Of a DNA stretch of 64,000 nucleotides, positions 24,785-36,319 are shown one piece after another. Position 1 is the first letter of the stretch; every line of letters begins with the position of its first letter. The translations under genes were made by a program, and so were the position numbers. Source of the DNA: Epiperipatus broadwayi (lineage: Eukaryota > Onychophora > Udeonychophora > Euonychophora > Peripatidae). The stretch is from positions 772,208 through 836,207 of the forward strand of contig JAQFVV010000207.1 of the NCBI GenBank assembly GCA_028023455.1, written 5' to 3'. The notes below the pieces were generated by a model that did no database searches, was not told the origin of the DNA, and was given only the letters and a program-made list of their open reading frames with translations.

Positions 24785-26095
24785 TTTTTTTTATTATAAA
24801 AAATAATGATTTATTTAAACAATTGATACAACTTTATACAATGATGATTACATGAATACCAAGCAATGTCCAAAGCTAAATGAAAAGTGAATACATACAT
24901 GATTGTTGGATCAACGCTTCAGTAGAATTTTAGGTTGGACCATATTTTGTCCCAGTTGAATAATTATGCATGCCTCTTTGAGCATTGAAAGGCACATCAA
25001 AATCTATAATAAGTGTAAGTTTAAAACTAAGATGCAAAGCAGAGACCAAGCAGGATGGGAGAATACTGGCAAGGTCAGTGATTCGCTCCCAATCCATCAG
25101 TCTGAGCCCAAGCATCCCAAGATAGTCATTAGATAGTCTGGTAAAGTTCTCATCTATAAGTGAGCTCATTTTGGTATTGCATTGATGAGGTGAGACTCAA
25201 GCTTGACCATTGATATCTTTGCAATAATCAGTGAACCAACATGGAGGTGCCGGCCCAGGTTTGTTGATGCAGCCAATCTGGAGCAAGCATTTTATCTCTG
25301 ATGATATAACCCATGATGAGGGTTTTAAATGCTTGAAGGATGTTGGTGTTCACAGTGCCCAGAAACAAACTGCATCTCATTAGCCAGATAGCAAAGGTTA
25401 GGTAAATTGCTAATCTAATGTTAGCAAAATTGCCAGCTTTAATTGCTTTCTGGATTAAGAATGCATCTGTAGAACAGCGTTTTACCTTACATCAATGAAA
25501 TACCTAAGAATGCTGAGAGATGGACAATCTAGGAAAATGTGTAGAATTGTTTCCTCATTTCTCTGACAGAGTTGACATTGAGAGCTAATTTTGTTAAAAC
25601 CCCTTTTCATTATGAGGAACTGATTAGTGGGTAGTGATGAGAGGTTCAATTTCAGAAGAAAGTCAATAAATTTGGGTTCCAGAAACCAGTGCTTGGCTTT
25701 TTTGATCAATAATTTGTTGTTTAATCCAAGAGCATTATGAAGAGCTGAGGGACAATCTTTCTTTAGTCTATAGGTTTTCCAGTAAGATTTTTTTTTTCAT
25801 TGAAAATGTTTGGAGTTAAGTTTATACAGCTATTGACATGTGTCCAGATGTCAGTCAACCATCTTTACTATGGGGAGGTGGCATGTCAGTAGGTTGAAAT
25901 TCTTGGATTAAATTGGTATAGTCCATTTCCAATGAATAGTTGTGTAGCAGATTTGGTGATTTTTGCAAGTATAACGTAGCAAACGAGTGTAGACCAAAAC
26001 CGTTCAGTTCTCTAGGCATTTGGGCTTTTGCCAAACTTATGGCCATAACCTTCCTTTTTTCTTTTAGAGTTGGAATTGTCATACTTTATTTCAAG
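24785..26095 (-). mobile_element. L1/Tx1-like LINE fragment (copy 1), 3' part only
   Basis: Minus-strand frames match the region after the RT in the longer copy at 58.4-62.4 kb. At 25855-26082, MAISLAKAQMPRELNGFGLH corresponds to VAISLRGIQRPCRFNGLSFH of that copy. At 25482-25709, WFLEPKFIDFLLKLNL..LPT is followed by the zinc motif C.LC....ETILHIFLDCP. Downstream, the decayed frame keeps a TFAIW..RC signature also seen in the other copies. Frameshifts separate the pieces. The RT core and endonuclease are missing (5' truncation near 26095). The 3' end is an A-rich tail (T-run on the plus strand at about 24787). Confidence 0.75.
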
Positions 26096-27022
26096 TGACT
26101 GTTCGTAATTGGCTTTCTAAAAATTAGTTTTCTTTTCAAAGCAATATCTTTTCAATAATCCATTTCATTTATCATTATCAAACAGTTGAATCACACAATT
26201 TCTGCTAATCTTTAGCATGTAATCATTGCTCAAGTGATTTAAAGCTCAAATTCAAAATATCTCTATAATATATCTTTACTTATACCGGATGTCCCAACAT
26301 TGAAGTTTTTTTTGTTAGTAAAGTTTATGAATGGAATTATTTCGAAGCTACAACAAATCATCGTTTTGTTTATTAAGTAAGTATTAACTTCCGAATCTGT
26401 GTTCGTATTGAGTTGAATATTTGTTAATTCTTCTTTTCGATGGCCTTTTAAAAGCAATCTATGTTTGTCGAGATATGGGTAAAATTTACGTTTTATAAAA
26501 ACTCTTGTATCTCAAAATTTTAAAATTAACCTCTACCAATTTTTCTTTACTATTTATTTTTGTGAGCCCATTTCTTTATAAATAAGTACATACACACCCT
26601 TATTTCAGCATTATTAAGAAGTATAATATATTTAATTGACTTCTGATAATATTGTAAAAGTTTTTGGCAAATGAAGAGTTTTTGGCAAATTTCATTTATA
26701 TATATCAACCATAAATAAATCAGATTTTTGTAATGTCTATTAATAATGTAAATAAAGTAATCGTTTAGTCCGACCAGCAATAATAATAATTAATTTTTCA
26801 ATATGACTGATTCACTCACAATTTTGGAAAATATTTTACCAATTTATGCCTACACATAAAAATAAATAAATAAATGTAAAAATAGTATGAAAAAGCATTT
26901 CAATTTAGATCACGAGCAGTTATTATTATAAGACTGCGCGTGAAATCTATTCTTCTCTAAGAAATCTATAGTAAACTAAAATATATATATTTACTATATA
27001 CTTTCTGTAGTTATTTCTTAGA
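26096..27022. other. AT-rich DNA with a small tandem word
   Basis: GTTTTTGGCAAAT is repeated twice at about 26660-26692. Two short minus-strand open frames (26263-26457, 26550-26780) are low-complexity and have no recognisable motif. Confidence 0.4.
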
Positions 27023-27382
27023 ATGGAAGCTAAATTAGTATCATGTGTTGAATCACAAGAAAGAACATCGGTGTGCTTCTGTGACATACTGTTTGCCTTT
27101 CCAAGTCAAAAGTATGTTTTGGCAATACTTTTAGACGTATTCATTTTGTTATTGTTATATTTTAGTTCATGGCTATATAAACAATTGCAAAACTTATCCA
27201 AAAAACGTGCCGTGAAAGTGAAAAAAGGGGTTCTTCATCAAATTTTTGAGAAGCTTCATCAACTCCCAACAAATGATTACCAAATAATAATTTTGCGCAA
27301 ATATACTCCTTCTATAGACTTAATGATATACAGAAAAAATGGTCTCAAGTACAAACGCGTCTTTCAATCGCGGATAGCCTAA
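27023..27382 (+). CDS. hypothetical 119-residue membrane protein
   Basis: This single frame of 119 codons is in a patch less AT-rich than its flanks. It starts in a good context (AGAATGG). The layout is a Cys-containing N-terminus (residues 1-30), one strong hydrophobic segment at about 31-52 (VLAILLDVFILLLLYF), a basic stretch straight after it (about 60-68, KKRAVKVKK) and a polar C-terminal half (DYQIIILRKYTPSIDLMIY). The basic residues on the C-terminal side suggest that half faces the cytosol. Possible poly(A) signals (AATAAA) lie at about 27469 and 27555. TTATTTCTTAG immediately before the ATG also looks like a splice acceptor, so it could be a terminal exon. I do not recognise the family. 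It is the best candidate for a non-mobile gene in the window, but chance is not excluded. Confidence 0.35.
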   Translation: MEAKLVSCVESQERTSVCFCDILFAFPSQKYVLAILLDVFILLLLYFSSWLYKQLQNLSKKRAVKVKKGVLHQIFEKLHQLPTNDYQIIILRKYTPSIDLMIYRKNGLKYKRVFQSRIA

Positions 27383-27732
27383 GGACTGCTTCGAAGATTT
27401 TACTGATAATTAAATGTTTCCTAAAATTACTAAACAGAAGTATAAATAATATTGTTTGTCTCTTCACCAAATAAATTGCTTCGAATGTGAATTATGTGGG
27501 GGAAAAAACATTGCTGAAAATATATAAAAAAAATTGTTATTTATATGTTGAAAATAAAAAAAAGTTTTCTATGCTTTTTCATTGTCTATTCTTTGAAGTA
27601 ATTTACTGTATGTATGTTCTCGCCCGTATGTTTAATAAAGCCCCTATGCATTAAGAATAATGAAGTTTATATAATACAAAAAATAAATAAAAATGGATAT
27701 TATTAAAAGTTTTACCAAGAGACAAATTGTTA
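27383..27732. other. AT-rich DNA downstream of the small ORF
   Basis: It holds two AATAAA-type words that could serve as poly(A) signals for the upstream ORF. Nothing else was seen. Confidence 0.4.
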
Positions 27733-27830
27733 TTAAACCTTTAAACAGCATATGATCATTATCTCCCATGCTTGCTCATAACTGTTGAGTGATCTTACTG
27801 TATGGAGAAAGTTTTGCCTGTTTTAAGATA
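27733..27830. repeat. family A fragments, small head-to-head foldback
   Basis: The left half (CTTTAAACAGCATATGATCA...) matches the family A end in reverse orientation. The right half (CTTACTGTATGGAGAAAGTT TTGCCTG) matches an internal family A segment in forward orientation. The switch is at about 27786. It repeats on a small scale the head-to-head arrangement seen at 22.6 and 46.5 kb. Confidence 0.4.
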
Positions 27831-29480
27831 TAAATTGGATCATCACTATTTCATAACATTTTTATAATCTTCTGGCGGTTTCATCTGAACGCTATTTTTG
27901 AACTTGTGGTTTATGGAGCTCACTTCATTATTCAAAATAAACTAGTTGATTTTGTGAAATCATTATTTAATAGTTTACTGCAAAGAAAAGGACACTCTCA
28001 TCATCCTTTACTAAAATAGGTTTGACAATTTCTTGGTGATGAACGTTTAGGTACTTATTTCCTGACCAGTATTGGGTGGTTGAGTTAAGTTATGGGATGG
28101 ACACCTAAAACAAGTGTTAAGCCTCTTATTCTTATATTTTTGATACCAATGACAGTTGTGGGAATAAAAATAAAAGTTCTGAAAACAGAATAAATATATT
28201 TTCTGAAACTTATTATTTAAGTCAATACAATATGCATGGTAAGTTGTTCTACTCTTGATGTATAGGTCTGTTCTTAATTTGCATACCTGTTTAAAACTTA
28301 CCTTAATAAAATTCTTAGTAAAAGTGCACCATCATAGTTGATACAGTGTTAAGCATGGGTGTGGCATTTTTCACTATTGACTGTATGCAAAGGCTAAATT
28401 TGGCTCCTACCAATGATCAGAAAGTCACTTGATTCTAACATACAACCATCTTTTAAATAATCAAGGGATACTAGATTACAGTGTTATAATTTATATCTTT
28501 TCAACTGCATAGAATACATTACTGATAAACATATTTGTTGGATGTATGCATAGAAGGTCATGTGACATTTTGTCACTATCAATGATCTGATCTAGGGTGG
28601 CATAACAAGATATACAAGTTTTTTTTTATATAAAGGCCATTTTGATTATAAAAAAATTGCATGCAAAATTTAAAGAACCTCTTACAATTATTACAGTTAT
28701 CTTGACTATACATTACTTGTAATCAGTAATTTTATGTCATCTTGAGTAATCATGAGATAAAAAATGGTAGTGTTTAATAAATCCTTATTTAGTGCTATCC
28801 AAACCATAACCCAGAATAGGGTTTAACTTATAGCTTTTATCAGTGAGAAGTTTGAGATCTGTATCTAAGATCACTTAAATTTTTGGGATCTTATATGTCT
28901 TTCCTCCTGTGGCTATTTTTTTTACTATTTTTCACGATTAAGATATCAATCAAAAATTACAAAACATCTTGATATCTTATTACATATTTTACAATCTTTA
29001 GTTCCTTGATATATATATATCCTGGTCAGAATTATTGTAATGTCAATAAAATATCTCATAACCTCTAACTACATACTTGATGAATCATATCTATTCATTT
29101 ATCTTACCAAGCTAAAATAATAAATAGATGACAGATGATAGTGTTTCATAAATCCTTAACCAATGCTACACCATCCACATTCTTTCTGCTTTATGACATT
29201 TCTATACACAACAACAAGTTGATTTTAAATTCAAACATTAACATGTTTTAGAATTTGAAGTTGATATCTTGATAGAAAAAGAAGTAAAAGATGGTTACTG
29301 GATGAAAGATGCATTAGATCCAAAACAATCAATGTGGACTTGATTCAGGAATTTTTACAGACAGTGCAGCAATGGTTAATTACTTATTAAGGATTACTGA
29401 TTACGCAATCTTACAGGAGGTGGAAAAATTGAAAAGGATCAATAGATAGAAATTAGTAAACCTATGGTCATCTATCCCAA
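27831..29480. other. AT-rich DNA with one possible family A relic
   Basis: About 28800-28880 (TAGCTTTTATCAGTGAGAAG...) resembles the middle of family A in reverse orientation, with heavy divergence. Otherwise nothing was recognised. Confidence 0.35.
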
Positions 29481-29484
29481 TAAT

Positions 29485-29590
29485 GTGTATGGTTTGGTGC
29501 AGTGATGAAATGTTGACTCTGGAATGTAAGATTCTTAGATAAATTCCAGTTCTGGAACTTACAATGTTCAAAGTTTTTATGAATTCCCCA
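29485..29590 (-). repeat. dispersed repeat family C copy
   Basis: The reverse complement contains AGAACTGGAATTTATCTAAG followed by AATCTTACATTCCAGAG, close to the 13586-13650 unit. Another copy lies at 33000-33095, so two copies bracket the LINE between them. Confidence 0.45.
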
Positions 29591-29784
29591 GCTGTACATA
29601 TGTTTAAATAGTTAATCTATAAAAATTAAATAACAGAAACACTATATTTTGTCATCAACTAGCACAATGAATATAATGTGATGTGATGTATTACGGCTTC
29701 TCCTTAAACGAAGTCAAGAATATCTCAGCAATTATGCCCAGATAAACCTGTTAGCCACTTTCTTTTACATTCCCCACTCTAAAT

Positions 29785-30677
29785 TTACCCATAATCTGCT
29801 CTATCCCATTTCCACAACATAATTTTTGTCAACTCTATAACCTTTATATCTAAATCCCCCTTATCTTTTCCCAAACCCAGCATAAAAACCAATAATTCAC
29901 TTTCTGTATAATCACTCTTTTCATATTTATTTTTACACAACTTCATTATATGTACCCTTTCTGTTTTCAAACATTTACATTCAATTAACAAATGCCTAAT
30001 ATTTTCAATTCCTTCCTTACATAATTTACAAAATAAATCACCCATATTTTTCCATTTACATGTATATTCTTTTGTAGCTAAAGATCCCGTTCGAGCCTTA
30101 AACAATAAACTGCTTTCCTTACTATTATCATATATTAACTCACACCTAATATTCTGTTTATTTCTATATATATTTAAACTCTTTTTACTCTCCATACTAT
30201 TTCTCCATCTCTCTAACTCCCTAGTCTTTATTAATAAATTTATTCTTTTATCCCATTCCTTACTACTATAACACTCAATAATCCTCTTAACACAATCATC
30301 CCATCTTTTGTACAAATATACTGATATAAATTCTTTATCCAAATCTTTTGCATACTGCATTACCTTTCTCACCCATCTTGTTACCTGCCCTTTACTCATA
30401 ACCCAATTAAATACTATTTTAGCTATTCTTTTATTATCCATAAACTGCAATCTACCAAACATTTTCATTTTACTTTTTGCATCTCTCATATGAAAACTTG
30501 ACCATCCCATTTCTCCTTGAATTGCCTTCCTTGCTGTCCATACTTCTGCATCCAATGCATGTCTTCCTACTTCCCTTTGAGCTTTTTCTAAATAATCTAA
30601 TATCTTTTTACTAACATATAATGCATCATTACCATATGTTAACCCTGCTACTGCAACTCCTTTCCATATAATTCTAA
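29785..30677 (-). pseudogene. LINE C-terminal region with Cys/His motif
   Basis: The frame continues the RT after a frameshift near 30680 (sense VAGLTYGNDALYVSKK), with the first ATG at 30555. It shows DNKRIAKIVFNWVMSKG, a charged middle, LLFKARTGSLATKEYTCKW and then C.LC....ENIRHLLIEC, a CCHC-type motif common at the end of LINE proteins and probably involved in RNA or DNA binding. It ends at a stop at 29785. The 15450 copy has the same order in decayed form. Confidence 0.8.
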
Positions 30678-31718
30678 CTACATCATATTATATAAAAAAA
30701 CTGTTAATTTCTTTATCAATCCCTTTCTTTTCTTTGCTTCATTTATCAATTTTTTCTCCCATTCATCCAAATAATTTTTCTGATTACTTAAAATAATTCC
30801 CAAATAACTATATCTATTCACCACACTTAACTTAATATCTCCCAATAAAAATTCTACATCTTCTCTTTCCTCAGTATTAACCATCATTATATTTGATTTT
30901 TCTTCACTAAATTTAATCCCCATCTCTTTACCCACCCTTGCACATGTCCTCAACATAACTTCCATATCTTCTCTTTTTTCTGCACACAAAAAGATATCAT
31001 CCACAAAAAAAAGACCTGACAAAATATATACTCCCTTACTACCTATTAACGGTATCTCTATCCCTCTTCCTAATCTTTCTATTGCTCTTTCCATTTCACT
31101 CAAATACAACACAAACAAAATAGATGACATAGGGAATCCTTGCCTTAGTCCCACTTTAATTGATTCTATATTCTCTAATTGATATATATAATAATTATTT
31201 TCATATAATTTCTTAATAATATCTATTAAAGCTTCATCCATTCCCAAATTTGCTAAACTTATCCATAATCTATTTCTATTTACTCTATCATATGCCTTCT
31301 CTATATCTATAAAACTCATATATAACTGTTTATCTGCATTCCTACTCATATCCATAAGTTGTGTAACTACAAATAAACTATCTCCTATATGCCTATCTAA
31401 TCTAAAACCTCCTTGCATTTCACCCACTACATTATTCCCTTCCATCCATTTTACAACTTTACAAGCCACCATATATGAGAAAACTTTATATAAAACTGAT
31501 GTTACCACTTTTGGTCTATAATTATTCAACTTTCTATGATCCTTACCCTTTCCTTTAAATAATAACCTTACTCTTGTATTACTCCAACTACTTGGGAAAA
31601 CTCTATTCTGTGTCATTTTATTAAAACAGGATAATAACTTTACTTTTGCCCTATATACTAAATTCATTACCATCTCTGCTGCCCATCCATCTAAACCTCT
31701 TGCCTTCCCACTTTTCAA
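30678..31718 (-). pseudogene. LINE reverse transcriptase domain
   Basis: The 346-residue frame carries the RT signature: KSGKARGLDGWAAE (2-15), LLFKGKGKD (52-60) and NYRP (66-69), then GGFRLDRHIGDSLFVV (103-118), motif A FIDIEKAYDRV (136-146, catalytic Asp138), RQG (192-194) and motif C FVDDIF (238-243, catalytic Asp240 and Asp241). Val at 239 replaces the usual Ala or Tyr. The frame is continuous with the upstream linker except for one stop. Downstream, the same protein continues at 30555 after a frameshift. Confidence 0.9.
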
Positions 31719-31752
31719 TTTCTTCTCTACCTCATTTAGTTCATTTTCTGAA

Positions 31753-32268
31753 AAGCTAATATTTCCATTACTATATTAATTCATATTTTCTAACATTCTA
31801 TCATTCACATCTAACATCTTTTCTATATTCATTACATAACTATTTAAGATTCTCTCTAAATCTTCTCTAAAACTACACTCAGTTCCCTCATTATCTAGTA
31901 ATACTAACTTTCTCTTCCCTACCTTTCTCCTTTTAATATAATTCCAAAATTTTTTACTTCCATCTCTTCCACTTTTATTAATATCCTCCAACAATTTACT
32001 ATTCAATTTCATTCTCTCTCTATAAATATCTATTTTAGCCAACTTCTTCTTTTCTAAGTACTTTTCCCATTTAGCATTAATATCTTTTTCACTTTCCTTA
32101 TTCTTAATAGCACACTTATATTCTCTACATGCTTCTTTCCTTTCTTTTACACTTTTACTAATTTTAATTTTTTTATTACTTTTATTCTTTTCAATATTCT
32201 CACCTAAAACCCTATTTGCAACTTTTTCTACTTCCTTACACCACTTATGCCACCTATTGTCAAATTGA
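31753..32268 (-). pseudogene. LINE basic linker between endonuclease and RT
   Basis: This frame is open from the 5' truncation point and is very rich in Lys, Glu and Arg (NKSNKKIKISKSVKERKEA, then DGSKKFWNYIKRRK). The GSKKFW...KR pattern is typical of the segment before the RT in APE-type LINEs. It ends at a TAA just after ENMN, and the sense resumes two codons later into the RT frame. An ATG lies at 32042, but the true start would have been farther upstream in the lost part. Confidence 0.75.
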
Positions 32269-32270
32269 TA

Positions 32271-32999
32271 GACATTAGGTGAATGAGCTAGATAGAATAT
32301 AAAAACACTTCTAACTAGTATCTATTGACTATTCAAGATTACAATAGATGACAGATCTGCAGTAGTGAAAATAGAATTTATTCCTGAAAAACATTATGTA
32401 AGTTGGGATCATGTGATCTTTTCTTTTGGTCAAATAAATATAAATACATAATAATGTTACAATTTTTGCATGGAGCTGGGAATGTGAAGAGATGATATTT
32501 GATCATGAAAGAAATATTAGTTTTATAAATCAGTGAAGTATTATACACTAGGCAAGATAAAAGAAGTCAAACTGATGATGATGATTACTGGATGCATGAT
32601 TGGCCCAAAATGCTGTATTATTCAATTTTTCCCCAAAAATCATAAGTCTGTTTATTAATGGCTGGAAAATAAACATTCTAAAAACAACTGCAGTTCAAAA
32701 TCAAAAGTTAATGAAAAGGATTTGTGGGCATTGTGAGAATCTATTTTCAAAATAATCATTATTTGGCTAAAATGAGACCCAACAGTAGGGCATTTTAAAA
32801 TGATTTTTTTTACTACCAGAATATTTAAATGCAATAAATTATTTTAAAACCATAGATGTCTGATTTTATATTCTGCACAGAAGTGATGTAATTAAAAGCT
32901 TATACTGCAGACAGATAAATTATAACTGCACACCCACTTTAAAATTACTGAAATAGTTTGTGTCTAATTATCACAAAAAGAAACAGATCAAGCCATGGT
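32271..32999. other. AT-rich DNA, nothing recognised
   Basis: No gene or shared repeat was found. Confidence 0.4.
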
Positions 33000-33095
33000 T
33001 CTGTGTGAATTAGTGCAGTAATAAAGGGTCACTTCTGGAGTGTAAGATACTTTGGACAGATACAAGTTGTAACACTGCTTATGACTTACTGAGCA
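33000..33095 (-). repeat. dispersed repeat family C copy
   Basis: The reverse complement has CTTACACTCCAGAAGTGACC followed by ATTACTGCACTAATTCAC, which aligns to the copies at 13.6 and 29.5 kb. Divergent. Confidence 0.4.
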
Positions 33096-33169
33096 TTAAA
33101 GCTATTTGCTTAGTTATTTTATTTATCAACCAGAGTATTTTTGAGTTATATAATGGAGAAACTGTAATG

Positions 33170-33980
33170 ATATGGAAAATATAATATAGTACATATTTAA
33201 TATAATAAAAAAGGAACAAACCTCTTGTCATGCACTTTTACAAATTGACATGCATAAACATTAGTTTGAAAAAAATAACTATGCTTATTCTTAGAGCTTA
33301 TCTATATATAAGCCAATCTTTGCTCACTATGCTGAAATCAAGGCCTTAATTTATTGTGTGCTTGAATTAGAAATTGTTAATAGAACTATACAAACCTATT
33401 CCTTCTGTAGCAGGAGAGAAAATTTCATTTTTAACTACCTGGAATTAGAAATATATAGTACATTTTAAATTTATTATAATAAATAGTCTATTATTTGTAT
33501 AGTTCTGACTATGCATATAATAGTATAAAGAAAAAACAAATCTCTGGTCATTTGCTTGCGTACACTTATGCTTTCAAACTGATGCTCATGGGTGAGTGCA
33601 TGTAAATTTGTAAAAGCACATGGAGGTTTTTTCTTCTTTGTAATATTACAAATGTAGTCTGTGTTATACAAATAATAGACTATTTACTAATTGCAGGGGG
33701 TTAAACTGCTATAAAAAGAGTACATTCGTATAATTCAATTAACAATTTATAATTCAGGAACACAGTAGCTTAAAACCTGATTTTAGCATGGTGAGCCAAA
33801 ATTGGCTTACGTGTAGATAAGCTGGAAGCATAAATACATTTATGCTTTTCAAAAACTGATGCTTATGAGCAAGTGCAGATAAATTCATAAAAGTGCATGA
33901 CAGAAGATTTGTTCCTTCTTTGTTATATTACATATGTAGTCTGTGGTACATAGATAATAGACTATTTATTATGGTACTTA
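33170..33980. repeat. nested palindrome, unit order X X X' X' (family D)
   Basis: One unit occurs four times: twice in one sense (about 33180-33390 and 33474-33590), then twice inverted (about 33595-33695 and 33740-33978). Landmarks are AATAGTCTATTATTTGTA at 33484 and its inverse near 33672 and 33958, the word GGAACAAA near a GTCATGCAC/GTGCATGAC pair, AAACTGATGCT.ATG (33578, 33852) against its inverse near 33270, and GCTTATCTATATATAAGCC (33298) against GGCTTACGTGTAGATAAGC (33804). The inner pair forms a palindrome of about 220 bases and the outer pair one of about 810 bases. The short minus ORF at 33474-33671 is a by-product. Confidence 0.65.
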
Positions 33981-35865
33981 TTTGTTTTTTCATTTCTTTC
34001 TATTGATTCATTAACATCATTATCAGTAACTGATAAAAGAAAAAGAAAAATATTAAAAGTGAGGTTTGTAACACATGAGGCACAAGTGGTCCATTGCTGA
34101 TCCCTGGGGCATTGAAATATAAACTTTTTAATTTTTTTGCAGTAAATATTTTTTTCCTCAGAAAGCCTTCAATACTTTAACTAATTATATTTTTTTATTT
34201 TATTTCATTCTCGGCCATATTTACAAAAAAAAGCAATCAACATTACATCTTTTCACAAAATCTTTAAAATATAATGGTGTTTGTCTTTCCCATGAAAATT
34301 GTGATTAAGTTCCATATAAACTATTTTTAATATAGTAATTCTATTTATACACTTTACATGCTTAATCAATATTAGATGCATGCTAAAAATAATATAATAG
34401 AATGGTTAATTACTCAGATATCACATGACATTTGGGTTTCAAAAGTGTCAGTTTAAACACCAATTTAGAGATTGTGAGTTCAATTTTCAGCCACTGTAAT
34501 AAATTGTAAGAATTTTAATAATTTTATTTTTTATCTAACAATCAGCAAAAACATATTTATTCTAATATCTCATAATTTTGCCTTCAGTTAACACAAAAGC
34601 CAGTTTATATATTAATTTTGACAGAATATCAGTTCTAGAAGTTAATAACTATGATGATACATTATGTCACAAAAGGTAGAAGCAGCTTATTAATGGCCAC
34701 ATCACATCTCATCATCCAAGTCTTTCTTTTAACCATATTTAAAAGAAAAGTAAGGATTCATTAAAGGAATGTTTGTGCATGGGTGACATTGTTAAATTTC
34801 TTTATTTGTTTTTTGTTCCCTGTAAATTCTTTAAATATTTATTTCTCTGTAATTATTTATTGTTTACATTTCATGTTTATTTCAATAAAGTTACATTTTA
34901 AAATAAATTAATCAACTGAATGTTTACAAGGCATTAACTAAAAACTCCTCCTGCCAAATTTTTTATATTTGAAAGTCACTCTGGTGGTCAATTGTTTTCT
35001 GTTTATTATTATGCTTTGTTATTTGTAATATTTACATTTTAGATTTTTATTTTTGAAATTATATTTTTAGTCAAATTTTAAAAAAACAACAACAACAAAG
35101 CTTTGCCTAATAATGTTTCATAATGAAAGCTCCAATGTTTCTATGGGGTGCATTCAGAATACAATCAATCTAGAAGACAAAAACGTTTTTCTTTTTGCTT
35201 TTGATAATTTTTAATTAAAATCTTCATCTGCAACACCATTGGATATTTCACTGTTCTAAAAATTACTGTTATATCTGATAAAATGAAAAGATACACAAAA
35301 AGATAGATTTTAAAATAATATTTAGCTTTAGTAAAAAAAAATGTCTTTTCTGTGCATATTTTCATTTTACCAGATATTATATTGGTTCAGGAAAAAAGAA
35401 CATTAGTAACAATTGAATATCAAAAGATTACTGTTGTATAATATAAAACAAAGATCGATCTAAGCTAAATCTTTAATGCTGTTATTTAGATTCTGATATC
35501 TTTTTCAAATATTTACATCTAAAAGATGTATACTATATATAAACATCAATGGTCAAACATATAATTTAAACTATGCTATAGTTAAATAAATCGTCTAAGT
35601 ATAATTTAACAGTAGCAATAGGAAAGTGAAAACTTTGCCCAGGATAATCTTTGAATTTTGCTCACACTAAAGACTTGATATTATGCTTCAAAATTGTTAA
35701 AAAAACTACATTTTAAAAAGAAACAATATGTTTGATCAAAATCCTTGTAAGTATCTTTGTTGTTGTGAATAACAACGATAAATAATAGTTTTTTTTATAT
35801 TAACTTGATTATTTAAATTCAAAACTATAGAAATATTTTTAAGAGCAAAGACACTTCATGATCAG
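33981..35865. other. AT-rich DNA, nothing recognised
   Basis: A (CAA)n tract of about 4 units occurs near 35087. No gene was recognised. Confidence 0.4.
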
Positions 35866-36105
35866 TTAATCTATTTTCAAAAATATTACTAATTTTAAGG
35901 TTAAGATTTTATCACTATTTATTCCATCAGGATCTGCAATGTTGTGATGGTGTCTAAATAGAGATTGAATTGTGTTTTTTGAGCCGTCAACTATACTGAT
36001 GTTATCTGTTATAACAAATACATATGTACAGCAAAAAATGGTCGATCTATTTTCTATCAAATTATTATTACTTAAAAATTCATGGGAAATGTCTGTAGAG
36101 GGCAT
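35866..36105 (-). CDS. hypothetical 79-residue ORF, doubtful
   Basis: This frame has more varied codons than the flanks: FLSNNNLIENRSTIFC, FVITDNISIVDGSKNTIQSL, FRHHHNIADPDGINSDK, LTLKLVIFLKID. On the sense strand, TTGTTATAACAG before ATAACATC could be a splice acceptor, in which case only the C-terminal 50 or so residues would be exonic. I recognise no family. It may be an exon or the relic of a mobile element. Confidence 0.2.
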   Translation of the reverse strand: MPSTDISHEFLSNNNLIENRSTIFCCTYVFVITDNISIVDGSKNTIQSLFRHHHNIADPDGINSDKILTLKLVIFLKID

Positions 36106-36319
36106 AAGTTAAAATTAATATAATGTTATTACATATTTTGTGATGGTTAGATAATAAATGAAAATATATTATTATTATGCATTTATATACATTGACAGGC
36201 TTAAAATAATTAATTTAAATTAGAAAATGAAATTTATATGACAAAGCATATATAAAATAAATAATTGAATAGAGTTCATAAGAAGTTCAAAAACTGGAAG
36301 TGAGAAAGATGACATATGG

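Larger units (their letters stand above)
29677..32270 (-). mobile_element. best-preserved non-LTR retrotransposon, 5' truncated
   Basis: The minus strand encodes, in order, a basic linker (from about 32268), reverse transcriptase and a C-terminal region with a Cys/His motif, followed by a 3' UTR of about 100 bases ending in repeated CATCA (CATCACATCACATTA on the sense strand). The endonuclease domain expected at the N-terminus is absent, as in most incomplete LINE insertions. A second, older copy lies on the plus strand at 15450-17430. The coding region is interrupted by only one stop (near 31770) and one frameshift (near 30680), so it is relatively young. It belongs with APE-type LINEs of the I/Jockey/RTE assemblage; I cannot fix the clade. 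Confidence 0.85.
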
